This document shows, piece by piece, positions 9,290 through 19,626 of a stretch of DNA of 64,000 nt. The stretch lies in assembly GCA_949592205.1 (NCBI GenBank), contig CATIUR010000003.1, forward strand, positions 165,095,759-165,159,758, read 5' to 3'. Both the position numbers and the translations under genes were made by a program. Numbering within the stretch: the stretch's first letter is position 1; every line of letters begins with the position of its first letter. The DNA comes from Helichrysum umbraculigerum. Its lineage: Eukaryota; Streptophyta; Magnoliopsida; Asterales; Asteraceae. The notes beneath the pieces are model-generated. The model was not told where the DNA came from and made no database searches. It was given only the letters and a program-made list of their open reading frames with translations.

Positions 9290-11480
9290 AAGTGTTTTTT
9301 TTTAAAAGAAAACTACATTTTAAGTATCTTTTTGCTACTGCATTTTAGGTTATTTTTACATCATTATAAGTAAAAACATGTTTTGCTACTGCATGTTAGA
9401 CATGTGTTGATAGTTGTGGTTTTTGTTTTTGTAACTGCATTTTAAGGTATGTTTTTGTTTGTACTTCATTTTAGGTATTTTTTTTAAAAGTGTAGTTGTT
9501 ACTACATTTTAGGTTTTTTTTTAAAAAAATGCGTAGATGTTTTTAGTACTGCATGTTAGGCATGTGTTGATAGTTGTGGTTTTTGTTTTTGTAACTGCAT
9601 TTTAAGATATGTTTTTGTTTGTACTGCATTTTAGGTATTTTTTTTAAAGTGTAGTTGTTACCGCATTTTAGGTTTTTTAAAAAAAAATGTGTAGATGTTT
9701 TTAGTATTGCATGTTAGGCATGTGTTGATAGTTGTGTTTTTTTATTTTTGTAACTGCATTTTTTTAAGAGAGTTTACTGCATTTTAATTAAAAAGATGTT
9801 TTAAGTGATTTTACTGCATTTTAAGGTATGTTTTTGTTTGTACTGCATTTTAGGTATTTTATAAAGGGTTAATTGGTTGGTTATGTATCTAACGTTGCCC
9901 TTTTTACTATTGTATGTAACAAACTTTCAAAACATCTATTGTATGTAATAAACTTGTAAAAAATGCTATTGTATGCAACAAACTTTCAAAACATCTATTG
10001 TATGCAATAAACTTGTAAAAAATCGTTATCGTATGGTGCGGTAGTCAATGATCTGCTAGAGTTTGCTCGTGCCGCCACAAACCAATGTTAAAGAGCCATT
10101 TTCAGTTTGCCATGTACACATGGTAACCTGCAACATACAATAGAGATTTTTTACAAGTTCATTGCATACAATAGATGTTTTTAAAGGTTGTGACATACAA
10201 TAGGGATTTTTACAAGTTTATTGCATACTATATATGTTTTGAAAGTTTGTTACATACAATAGTAAAACGAGCAAAGTTAGATACATAACCAAACAATTAA
10301 CCCTTTTTTAAAAAGTGTAGTTGTTACTACATTTTATGTTGTTTTTTTTAGTACTGCATGTTAGGCATGTGTTTATAGTTGTGTTTTTTGTTTTTGTAAC
10401 TGCATTTTTTAAGAGAGTTTACTGCATTTTAGTTAAAAGATGTTTTAAGTGATTTTACTGCATTTTAAGTAAAAAGATGTTTTTATTACTGCATTTTAAG
10501 GTATGTTTTTGTTTGTACTGCATTTTAGGTATTTTTTAAAAAGTTTAGTTGTTACTGCATTTTAAGTTTAGTTGTTACTGCATTTTTTAAGTGTGACTGC
10601 ATCTTAGGAGTGTTTTGTTATTACTACTGCATCTTTTTTAACTCTTTTCTTTGTTTTTGAGTTTTTGTAACTGCATTTTTAAGTAAAAAGATGTTTTAGT
10701 ATTGCATGTTAGGCATGTGTTTGATAGTTGTGGTTTTTGTTTTTGTAAATGCATTCTAAGAGAGTTTACTGCATTTCAAGTAAAAAAGATGTTATTACTG
10801 TATTTTTGTTTATGTAACTGCATTTTAACAGAGTTTACTGCATTTTAAGTAAAAAATATGTTATTACTGCATTTTAGGTTTGTTTCTTGTTACTTCTGCA
10901 TTTTATATGTTTTTTAACATTTTTTAGAGTGACTGCATTTTAGGAGTGTTTTTTGTTAATACTTCATTTATTTTAGGTATTTTTTTGTTTTTGAGTTTTT
11001 TGTAACTGCATTTTTAAGTTTTATATTACTGCATTTTATATTAGGTATTTCTTTTTTTAAAAAAAGTTTTGTTTTGACTGCATTTTTAGGTTTTATTTTT
11101 TGTTAGTAGTGCATTTTGGATTTTTTTTTACTAAGTTTTAGTTTTGACTGCATTTTTTAGGGGTGTTTTGTTGTTAGTGATGTATCTTTTTTAGGTATTT
11201 TATGTTTTTGAGTTTTTTTGTAACTGCATTTTAAGTTTGTATTATTGCATTTTAGTAATGCATTTTAGGTGTGATTTTGTTGTTAGTAATGTATCTTATT
11301 TAGGTATTATTTTTTGTTTTGTTGAGTTAGTCCTGCATTTTAGGTGTGTTCCTTATTTTTTTTAAATTTTTACTACTTAATATATGTGTTTTTTGTTTTG
11401 TGATTGTGCTGGTTTTTTTGTTCTGCTTTTATTAAGGATACTCTGTAATTTTATTTTAATTTTTTACCTTTTATTTTACT
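9290..11480 (+). repeat. T-rich intronic array of degenerate ACTGCATTTTA(A/G)GT units
   Basis: The intron between exons ending at 9183 and starting at 11531 is dominated by dozens of copies of ACTGCATTTTAGGT or ACTGCATTTTAAGT, linked by T-runs and GTTTTTGTTTTTGTA. Larger blocks also repeat, such as GCATGTTAGGCATGTGTT followed by GATAGTTGTG, several times between 9390 and 10730. The array is on the coding strand, is interrupted by the MITE at 9866-10303, and reappears briefly near 12838-12895 in a downstream intron of the same gene. Confidence 0.8.
9866..10303. mobile_element. MITE with long terminal inverted repeats (fold-back type)
   Basis: The left end GGGTTAATTGGTTGGTTATG is mirrored by the right end CATAACCAAACAATTAACCC, and complementarity continues inwards for well over 100 bases (ACTATTGTATGTAACAAACT against AGTTTGTTACATACAATAGT). 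The centre, about 10030-10110, is unpaired and more GC-rich. Total about 438 bases. No coding capacity. Flanking A/T runs make the target duplication ambiguous, so the superfamily is not assigned. Confidence 0.8.
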
Positions 11481-13020
11481 TTTATGAATGTTTTTTTTAT
11501 AGAATTTTCATGTTTTAGTTCAATATGCAGGTAAAGCAATCAAGGGTAATGCACCGAAGAAGTCAACAAAAATGCAGTCACTCAAACTGGAAGTTGAGAA
11601 GAAGAAAGTGGGTAAGAAGAGGAAACAATGTGATGATGATGATGATGCAGAGTTGTGAGGCTTGAGTCTAGATCATCTCCAAGGTGGTTAACTATTGTTG
11701 TTAAGAGATTAACTAAGCCGCAGAGGGAATTGATAACAGAGTTCGGTTTCGGATCATTGCTTAATGATTGGTTTGACTTTCAAACAGTGCCTACGAAGTT
11801 GGGTTTTTTTGTTGTAAAAATGTTCAATCCTCGTACTTGTAAGTTTAAGCTTCCTGATGGGAGATTAATCAAGGTGACTAAGCAGTTGATTCATGATGTT
11901 GTTGGTTTTCCAATGGGAAGAATTCCAATTAAGACCAAGCTGAGGTCGAATTCTGAAGAACCTGTTATTATTCAATTTAAAGAAAAATGGGGTTTGGTGA
12001 AAAAAGGCGATAGGTTGAATGTTAAACAAGTTCATAATTGGATTATGGAGAACGATTCAACTTGTGAATGGTTCAAATATAATTTTTTGGTTCCGGTTAC
12101 AACATTGCTGATTGAAACTAACAAGAGTGGTTATGTAAACAAGAGGATCCTGCCTGTTATTTCGAACCCTGATGTTGTGATATGTGAACTTGATTGGTGT
12201 GGTTACGTACTTGATGCCATGGTCAGATCAACCACTGGTTATAAGGCGAGTAACAATTTTAATGGTCCTTTGCTTATTATGGTGGTAAGTATTTTATTTT
12301 GACTTCTATAATTTTCTGGTGACACGAATATTTTTTTTTAATTGTAGTTGCCTAACCTTTTCTTTATTGTTTTGTAAGTTTTTTTATTTTTTCAAGCTCA
12401 TATACGTCAACTCAATATTTTTACAAGTTGAAGAAGTTCCCAGACTTGTTCCTGGCATGCGTAATTGGAATTCTGATAAATTGAAATCTCGTGAAGATGT
12501 TGAGTTACTTGGTGGAGGTTTTGGTGTTGATGTCAAGATCATGGAAGGAATTGAGGAAGTTGTTCCAAGGAAGAAGATAAAGAGTGTTGAATCGTTTGTC
12601 GAAGGTAATGTGTACATCATGTTATTTTTTTTTACCTTTTTTTGTATTTTAATTTAATAAATAACTCATTCCCACTTATTTGTTTTGATTGTATAATAAA
12701 ATTTTATAGTACTAATAATTTTTTTTTTAAATTTTAAATAACATATTCTAATGGGGAATCTGAAACAGAGTTTTTTTTTTTACTATTGGAGATACTAGAC
12801 TTAAGGTTAGTGTGTATATTTTTATAAAAAAAAATTTCACTGCATTTTAGGTTTTGTATTTTATCATATATTTTTTACAGTACTGCATTTTAAAGTCTTT
12901 TTTATGTAATAGTGTATAAAGAAAAAAATCAAATCAAACCTTCTTAAGGTGGAACGAATGAGACATCTTATAGATCACATGCTCGGAGAAGATGCTATGA
13001 TATATCATATTGATTATGAG

Positions 13021-13416
13021 TAGAGGTGGCAATTTTAGACCCATTGGTTAATTATGGGTCAATTTGGTTAATTTTTAGGAGGAGATGGGTTTGTTGGGTC
13101 TCCTCCCCATTTTTTGGATGGGTCTAAATTGGTTTTTCAATATAACCTCTAATTATGTAACAATTAACCAACGGGTTTAGACGGGTCTAGCGGGTAATTT
13201 TTTTTTTTCACCTCATTTCATTTTTTCCATTTTTCACTCAAATAAAAAAAAAAGGTTGGTGAACCCGATGACCCGACCCGAGACCTATTTGACCCGGACC
13301 CGTTTAGACCCATCCTTCTAAATGACCCATCTAGACCCGGACCCATTTAGACCCAAACCCATCTAGACCCGTGACCCGACCCGACCCGACCCGACCCATT
13401 CATTTTGCCACCTCAT
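13021..13416. mobile_element. hAT-like MITE with GAGGTGGCAA termini and (CCCGA)n
   Basis: Left end TAGAGGTGGCAATTTTAGAC, right end CATTTTGCCACCTCATA; TIR GAGGTGGCAA/TTGCCACCTC. The interior has GGGTC/GACCC-rich text on both sides and a CCCGACCCGACCCGACC run near 13374-13397. Such termini are common in small non-autonomous hAT elements of plants. It splits an exon of the broken gene. The 8-bp target duplication expected for hAT is not clear. Confidence 0.7.
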
Positions 13417-15170
13417 AATCTAGAGTTACTTAAGGATGAGAGGAATTTGAAGTTTGGATGTTATGGCAACGACATGATAGCATATGATCATGGGACTGCA
13501 GAGCTGAATGTAGGATTGCCAGTTCTTGAAGAAGGTGGTAATTGTAGAGAGGTTGGTGAGTCGTCTAAATATATTTTGGGTACTGAAACTAATGTGGTGG
13601 ATGTCAATACAGAAAGTGTTGTTAATAAGGATCCTGAAGAGGTGTTTCCTGATGTTCAGCATGTAGAAGAAAATACTCTAACAGAAGGTTTATGTCAAGA
13701 TTCATTGGTGGATGAAGTTAATGATGTTCATCTTGAAGATATTCAATGTAATTTGGACAAATGGCTGATAAGGACAGTGGATTGGTATCTTCGAAAAAGA
13801 GGAGGATGAGTTCTGATTATGTCCCTTCCTTTGATCTTGGAATATCTCCTGATGTGGATGTTCCTGCTCAATTAGATGTTGTCTATAACACCCCTCATTT
13901 ACGAACCATTATAATAATGATTTTACTCGGAAGCGTAGATTTAAAATATATCCATTAAGTATTATACGAAATACACGTAAACTTTTACCAACCAAAACCT
14001 AGTATTTAACAGTTCAAACACTATTACAATATTAATATAAGCAAAGCGAGGTGTTATATAATTCCAAAACCACACTGATTTAGTCAAATCAGATATCAGA
14101 GTAGACGCTTGCTCTTCAAACATTCCATTCCAGGTCAACATCTTTTTGCTCTATCATTTATTAAATCATAATCTGCAAGAAAGGGAAATGTGGGGGATTA
14201 GCACAATGCTAAGTGAGAAGATCAATAAACAACAGTTTAACTTAGCATAACAACTTGTGTTCAACAAATAATCATATTCGATCAACAAGTCTGTTATCAA
14301 CTTTTAATCACACAACCAACTGGTGTCATAGAGGACCGGTGGTTCTTGAGGTATCACCTTCTCAAAGAACACTTTAAAACCCACTGCAGGCCCATACAGA
14401 GGTTTAACCGACTACTTGGTGTTATTAACCCAAATAACACAGGCTACGACAAATAAACTTGTACTAAGACCCTGTGTTATCCAAACAAATAGCAAACCCA
14501 AGTCCAGCCCCATGCTGGCCTCCGACTAATCGATGCCCAAAGGCAACACAACAAGTGATCACATATTCACATATTCCAATCAATAGGTCAAACAACAATC
14601 TATTCACAGTATTATTACTAATAGCTCATAATCATGGCAACTAAAACAATAGTAATAATACGGTTACTCGTTGTAACCCAAACCTGTTACAACTAAACCA
14701 AACTGAGGGTTATCGATCCACTCACCAATACCTCAGACGTCTACTCAGTAGTCTAATGTCACTGAGTATTCGGTTTATCTGAAAACACAACAGTAATAGC
14801 ACAAGTTAGTAACTTGTCTCAACTGATATAACTTATGTAAATAATAGTATTACTCAAGCCATTATGTCATTACTTAGCCTCAAGTATTGTTAACTTACAC
14901 ATATACTTAAATACTCACATACATACTGATTTGTATCACATTTCAGTGATAATAACAACTCATTATTCCATATGTGATTTATATCTTAATTTATTTCCAA
15001 CTTGTGATTATTCAATTATAAATTTTAAAATCAAATATCACAATATATAATATCAACATAACAATCAATCCTCTAATGATCACTTTACACTTTTATTTCA
15101 TAAGTATTCAAATGTCATTTAGACTCTAAATGAGTCATTTAGACCCCCTCCAAATGTCAATTTGACCCCC

Positions 15171-15313
15171 TCATTTAGACCTGCAAATAAGTCATTTAGA
15201 CCTGCAAATTTTAATTAGACCCCCTCATTTAGACCTAGAAATAAGTCATTTAGACCTGCAAATGTTAATTAGACCCCCTCATTTAGACCTGGAAATAAGT
15301 CATTTAGACCTGC
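15171..15313. repeat. 54-bp tandem repeat, about 2.7 copies, in LTR F
   Basis: TCATTTAGACCTGCAAATAA recurs at 15171, 15225 and 15279 with a period of 54 bases. Each unit itself contains two TCATTTAGACCT words and ends AATTAGACCCCC. Copies differ by a few substitutions (CTGC/CTAG/CTGG). Confidence 0.85.
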
Positions 15314-15325
15314 TGTCTGCTCCAT

Positions 15326-15358
15326 TACCCGCCGGGTAGGGGAGCTACCCGCCGGGTA
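15326..15358. repeat. Two copies of the palindrome TACCCGCCGGGTA
   Basis: The 13-base near-perfect palindrome occurs at 15326-15338 and 15346-15358, separated by 7 bases. It stands in the LTR position where the other Tekay-type families here carry GCGACG-type inverted repeats. Confidence 0.75.
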
Positions 15359-16052
15359 TCCCTACCTGGCATCGATCTTCAGTCTGTTACAATTTCAACT
15401 CCGAATTCAATCCCCAAAAACACAAAACTCAAGTCTATAATCGAGTTTAAACTAAAAATTCAACAACAATATCAACTCTAAACACCATATATCAGTAACA
15501 ACAACATATAATTTCGATTTACTTCAATCTTATATCAAATCATCCACCTAATGATTTAAACCCTAACTACTTTACTTACTTTCAACAAACTTGAAGAACA
15601 TACACATACTTGAACATCTTTCAATCACATAATCGACATGTATCATCATATAACTATTAAACATTAATTCATCACTTCTATTAACATCATATAGCTTATC
15701 AAATACTTTTAATTAACAAGTTTCATAATAATAAGAATGAAAGACTTACACTCAAGATTAATCGCTAAGATGATGATGAAGAACTAATTATAACCCAAAA
15801 TCACAGCTTGTTAATGATATGATTCCCATAAATTTTGTTTAGAATTTTATATGGAGAGTTTAGGTAAAGAAAAGTAAGTGAAAACCCACAAATGATTTGG
15901 GAAAGTAAAAGATAAAGTCGGCTCCTTTTTCTTTTAACCGACTCCCATTTAATTTATTGTATAATTGTAATCCCCTCCTACACCTATTGTCTGGAACCCG
16001 AAAACCATTTGCGAGTCCAAACATTTTATTTTACCGACAATTTTATTAATTT

Positions 16053-16742
16053 TGTTGGGTCAAAACTGTTTCTGGTCTGAATTGAAGTTGTTGATGAGAA
16101 GACAGAGTAAAAAGTGTTTAAAACTGTTTATGTTGAAGGATAAAACTGTCTTTACAAAGCTACAACTGATAGAAGAAATCTGAAGAGAAGACAAGTGTTA
16201 CAACTGATTGAAGATAGATTTCAACTGATAGTTATGTGTCTGTAAGTAGTTAAAACTGCTTATGTATCTGTAACTGTTAGTTATATATGTAGCAGTTAAC
16301 ACTGATTATATATTTGTACTTGGTCTTATATTACAATTGAAGCAGTTACCACTGAATGTGAAATAGTTACAACTGTTTACTTCAGAATGGTAGTTACAAC
16401 TGTTTATGATTTTGTGATAAGTATGAGTCGGTTATGGAAGTTATTTTATTCCATATTCGTAGGAGATTGTATAGGACTCTATGTGTTATAAATAGAGATC
16501 CTTTAGACCTAGATAGGTTAAGTTTTTGCGCAGCTTCAAGGTTTTCTGTAACCCTAATACATTAAGTGTATTCGTCTTATATCATTAATAAGATTGAAGC
16601 TTTCGGTATATTATTGTGTTCATCATATTGATTTATATTCATTGATCTTCTTAATATTATTGAGTGTGATTCCGCAACTTCTCAATAATACATTCAAGGC
16701 TTATTATATACGATTGTTTATTAAGTTAAACAGGGACTAACA
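16053..16742 (+). repeat. 5' LTR of copia A
   Basis: Runs from TGTTGGGTCAAAACTG to GGGACTAACA, 690 bases, ends complementary (TGTT/AACA), three bases before the PBS. It matches 50206-50284 plus 60248-60774. Many (A)ACTG words (AAAACTG, ACAACTG, TTACCACTG) cluster upstream of the TATA box. Confidence 0.9.
16487..16495 (+). promoter_or_regulatory. TATA box in the 5' LTR of A
   Basis: TATAAATAG in GTGTTATAAATAGAGATCC. The same context is found in the 3' LTR copy and, on the minus strand, in the LTR of G at 61004-61012. It marks the likely U3/R transition, with transcription starting about 30 bases downstream. Confidence 0.65.
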
Positions 16743-16745
16743 AAG

Positions 16746-16757
16746 TGGTATCAGAGC
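16746..16757 (+). other. Primer binding site of A (initiator Met tRNA)
   Basis: TGGTATCAGAGC, complementary to the 3' end of plant initiator methionine tRNA, three bases after the LTR end. Confidence 0.85.
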
Positions 16758-16840
16758 TTGTGAAGCTTTGAAGACAGGAAGATCTGGGATTATTCGTATT
16801 AGTGTTTGAGGTTTAGTTATTAAATTAAGTTTTGATTTCA

Positions 16841-19492
16841 ATGGCTACTGAAGGGAATGAAGGAATTCAAGCAACAAAGATTCCAATGCTCAAACCTGAT
16901 GAGTTTGACCTATGGAAGGTCAGAATCAGGCAATATATGCTTCTCACAGATTATCAGATGTGGGAAGTTGTTGTTAATGGTATACCAGTAACGCTTGATG
17001 GTGATGGTGTAAAGCAGCCAAGACCACCACCAACATCTGATGCAGAGAGAAAAATCAGATCTACAGAGTACAAGGCTCTTAGTACTCTGTTGCTATCCAT
17101 TCCTAATGAGCATCAGAGCAGATTTGATTCTTGTGAGGATCCCAAGGTACTAATGGAGGCAATTGAGAAGAGGTTTGGTGGTAATGATAACACCAAAAAG
17201 AACAAAAGATCTCTGTTAAAGCAACAATTTGAGAATTTTAGCCATGTGAAAACTGAAACTCTAACTCAAACCTTTGATAGGTTTACTAAATTAGTTGGAG
17301 AATTGGAAAATAACAAGGTTAAGATTGACAAAGAAGATCTTAACAGAAAGTTCTTAAGATCATTAGGTGATGAATGGACAATCTACACTGTTGGATTGAG
17401 GCAGAGCTCAGATATTGAAGTTAAGGAATTAGAAGATATATACAATGATCTGAGGAATTTTGAGTCTGAGGTGGAAAGTTAGAAGCAAGCAACTGGGTAT
17501 AGTCACAATGCTGCTTTTATGTCTATGGGTGGAATAAAAGCTGAGTCAAGTCAAATGGGTTCTACTTATGTTTCAGGAGGAGCAGGATCATCATCTAACA
17601 GTTCTAATGATCAGATATTAGAATATTTCTTTGCAAGTAATGTGAATTCTTCACTTGCTAATGAAGATCTGGAACAATTTGATGGTGATGATCTAGAGGA
17701 GATGGATATTAAGTTGCAGATTGCTTTGATTACTCAGAGAGCAAAAAGGTTCATGCAGAGGACTGGTAGGAACAACTTTGCATACAAGAGGAATGATGCA
17801 AATTGGTTTGATAAGAGCAATATTGAGTGTTTCAACTGTCACAAGATGGGACACTTTGCTAGAGAATGCAGAAACCCTAGGCAAGAGCAGAATGGTAATG
17901 GTCAGAGAGCTGGAAGCAATGGAACTCAAACTAGAAACATTCCAATTCAGGGTGCTTCAGCAAATGCATTGGTGTCTATGGATGGCTGTGGATGGGACTG
18001 GAGTGATCAAGAAGAACATGTTGTGAAGAATCAATGTCTCATGGCCATTGCAGAATCTGACAAAAAGTCAGAAGTTCCTACTGAGGTACAAAATAAATTA
18101 TGTTCTGTTGTTTGTAAACAAACTGTTAAACATTACAGGGATCATAATATAAAAGTGTGTGAGGAACTAAAACAATGGGAAATCAAAAGTAAACACACCA
18201 TTGCAGTCATTGAAAATCTGGAAAATCAAATAAAGGCATATGAAGTCAATGCAACACAGTTTAAATATGACATTGAATATGCTAGGTGGGAGAGAGACAC
18301 TTTTAAAGATAAAGTCGAGTTGTTGTCTAAGAAACTTACTGAGGTCACATGTGAACGAGATAGCATAAGACTTGATGTAAATAAATTAGAATATGCTTCT
18401 AAGAGTGTCAATAAACTTATTGATTCACAGATTCATGATAAAATTAAGACTGGATTAGTGTACAATAATGTACCTCCACCTTATAATCACACCTACTTTC
18501 CTCCTAAAAGTGAAATTGATATCAATTCACTTAAAAGAGGAATGACAGATGAGGTTAAAAAGGCTGATCCAATTAAAACTTTATCTGATGATGAGTTGTT
18601 TGTAGAAGGTGAAGTTAGTGATTGGACTAAAGAAGATGATCAGAGTGATAGGACATCTGTTAGTGAGAAGAGTGTAAAATCTGAATCATCTAAGTCTGAG
18701 TCAACATGTGAGAATGTGAAGAGAGCAATTACTGGTCTAGTTTCTAAGCTTAAAACTGATAAACTAGAAGAGGGTAAGAAAATGTTTAAGGAAAAGGCTA
18801 AACTGGCCTTAGAGAATGTGAGCTTGAATACTAACAAATCCAAACATGGGTTAGGATATATTAGTAATACAGTTAATTCAGTTACTAAACCTGTTGTTAA
18901 ATCTGTTGTGAATAACTGTGTTAATTGTAAATGTAAAGCAAGTACTTCTTCTTCACAGAATTTTCAAAATCAAAAACCCAGAGGTAATCAAAGAAACTGG
19001 AATCAAATGATTTCACAGAAACTGGGTAATAATGTCACTGTGATAAAAGAAATGACTTGCTTTATATGTGGAAAAATGGGTCATCTTCAATATGACTGTT
19101 ATCATAATCCTGAGAATGTTCAAAGGATTAGAAAACAGTCAAGGACAAAAGCAAATATGATTAACAAACAAAATTTTCAATCAAAAGTTAATCATACTGC
19201 CAGAGTTCGGAAGATAAACTCAAAGGCTAACCTGTTAAACACTGTTACAGATAAATCTACTGCAGCAGTAATAACAAATTCAGCCAAAAGTTTAAAGACT
19301 AAAACAGTGGTAACCAAATTCAAAAACAGTGTTAACAAAATTAACACTGACTCTTCATTTGGTAAAACAGTTAAAACTGTTAAGCCAAAGAACACTGTTA
19401 AGTCTAAAATAAGTTGGATTTGGACACCTATTAAGTCTGATAATTTAACATATCCAAATACCAACAGTGCATCACAATCAATAATCTTTTAA
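16841..19492 (+). pseudogene. Gag of copia A (large, two zinc knuckles, one internal TAG)
   Basis: Starts at ATG 16841 (ATEGNEG). It encodes a capsid-like domain in residues about 20-210 (PDEFDLWKVRIRQYML, then a LLLSIPNEHQ stretch), a zinc knuckle CFNC..GH....C near 17829, a long charged coiled-coil-prone middle (about 18050-18450) and a second knuckle CFICGKMGH....C near 19060, then a Lys/Asn/Thr-rich tail. Total 883 codons plus stop, large as usual for SIRE-like Gag. A single TAG at 17480-17482 interrupts an otherwise open frame; a CAG-to-TAG change would explain it, but readthrough is not excluded. The Gag packages element RNA into cytoplasmic particles. The pol frame is +1 relative to gag. 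Confidence 0.85.
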
Positions 19493-19626
19493 GAAAGTTG
19501 AATATGTGAATGCACATGGGAAACCCAAAGCCAAATTGGTTTGGGTTCCCAAGAGAAATTAATTCTCTTTTTGACTGTTTGTGCAGGGCAAGCCAAAGAG
19601 CTTATGGCATATTGATAGTGGATGCT
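19493..19626 (+). pseudogene. Start of copia A pol: linker and protease active site, cut by element B
   Basis: After the gag stop (TAA 19490-19492) the sequence reads towards a LWHIDSGC motif (GAT AGT GGA at 19614-19622), the Asp-Ser-Gly active site of copia aspartic proteases. It is in the +1 frame relative to gag. Element B starts at 19627. The continuation is at 30396 after removing one ATGCT copy. Confidence 0.75.

Larger units (their letters stand above)
8882..13883 (+). pseudogene. Broken multi-exon gene with an N-terminal domain seen beside Ulp1-like proteases in plant MULEs
   Basis: Readable exons are 8882-8972 (basic, KKKEKG), 9058-9183 (ends acidic, DGDDDNEVES), 11531-about 11652 (lysine-rich with a run of Asp), 11653-12284, 12397-12604, perhaps 12949-13020, and 13415-13883. 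The main domain (11653-12604) has RLTKPQREL..FGFGSLL, a FNPRTCKFKLPDGR block and SREDVELLGGGFGVD. This pattern is often found N-terminal to a Ulp1-type cysteine protease in genes carried by Mutator-like elements. No protease domain is present; the gene is cut by LTR F at 13884. Damage: a 1-base frameshift near 11652 (stop right after the Asp run), a MITE at 13021-13416, and a frameshift near 13755 before KKRRMSSDYVPSFDLGIS. Product and function are unknown. Confidence 0.6.
13884..16052 (-). repeat. Partial gypsy-type LTR (element F), truncated by insertion of copia A
   Basis: It starts TATAACACCCCTCATTTACG inside an exon of the broken gene and runs until copia A at 16053. The order of blocks matches the minus-strand LTRs of B and E: an ACACCCC start, a mid-LTR segment GTGGGGGATTAGCAC, a repeat domain, then a region corresponding to GAGTTTAGG...TTAACCGACTCCC. 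By that comparison it is read as a minus-strand gypsy LTR whose remainder lies beyond the right edge of the window. The first dinucleotide is TA instead of TG, possibly a decayed end. No coding sequence. Confidence 0.55.
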
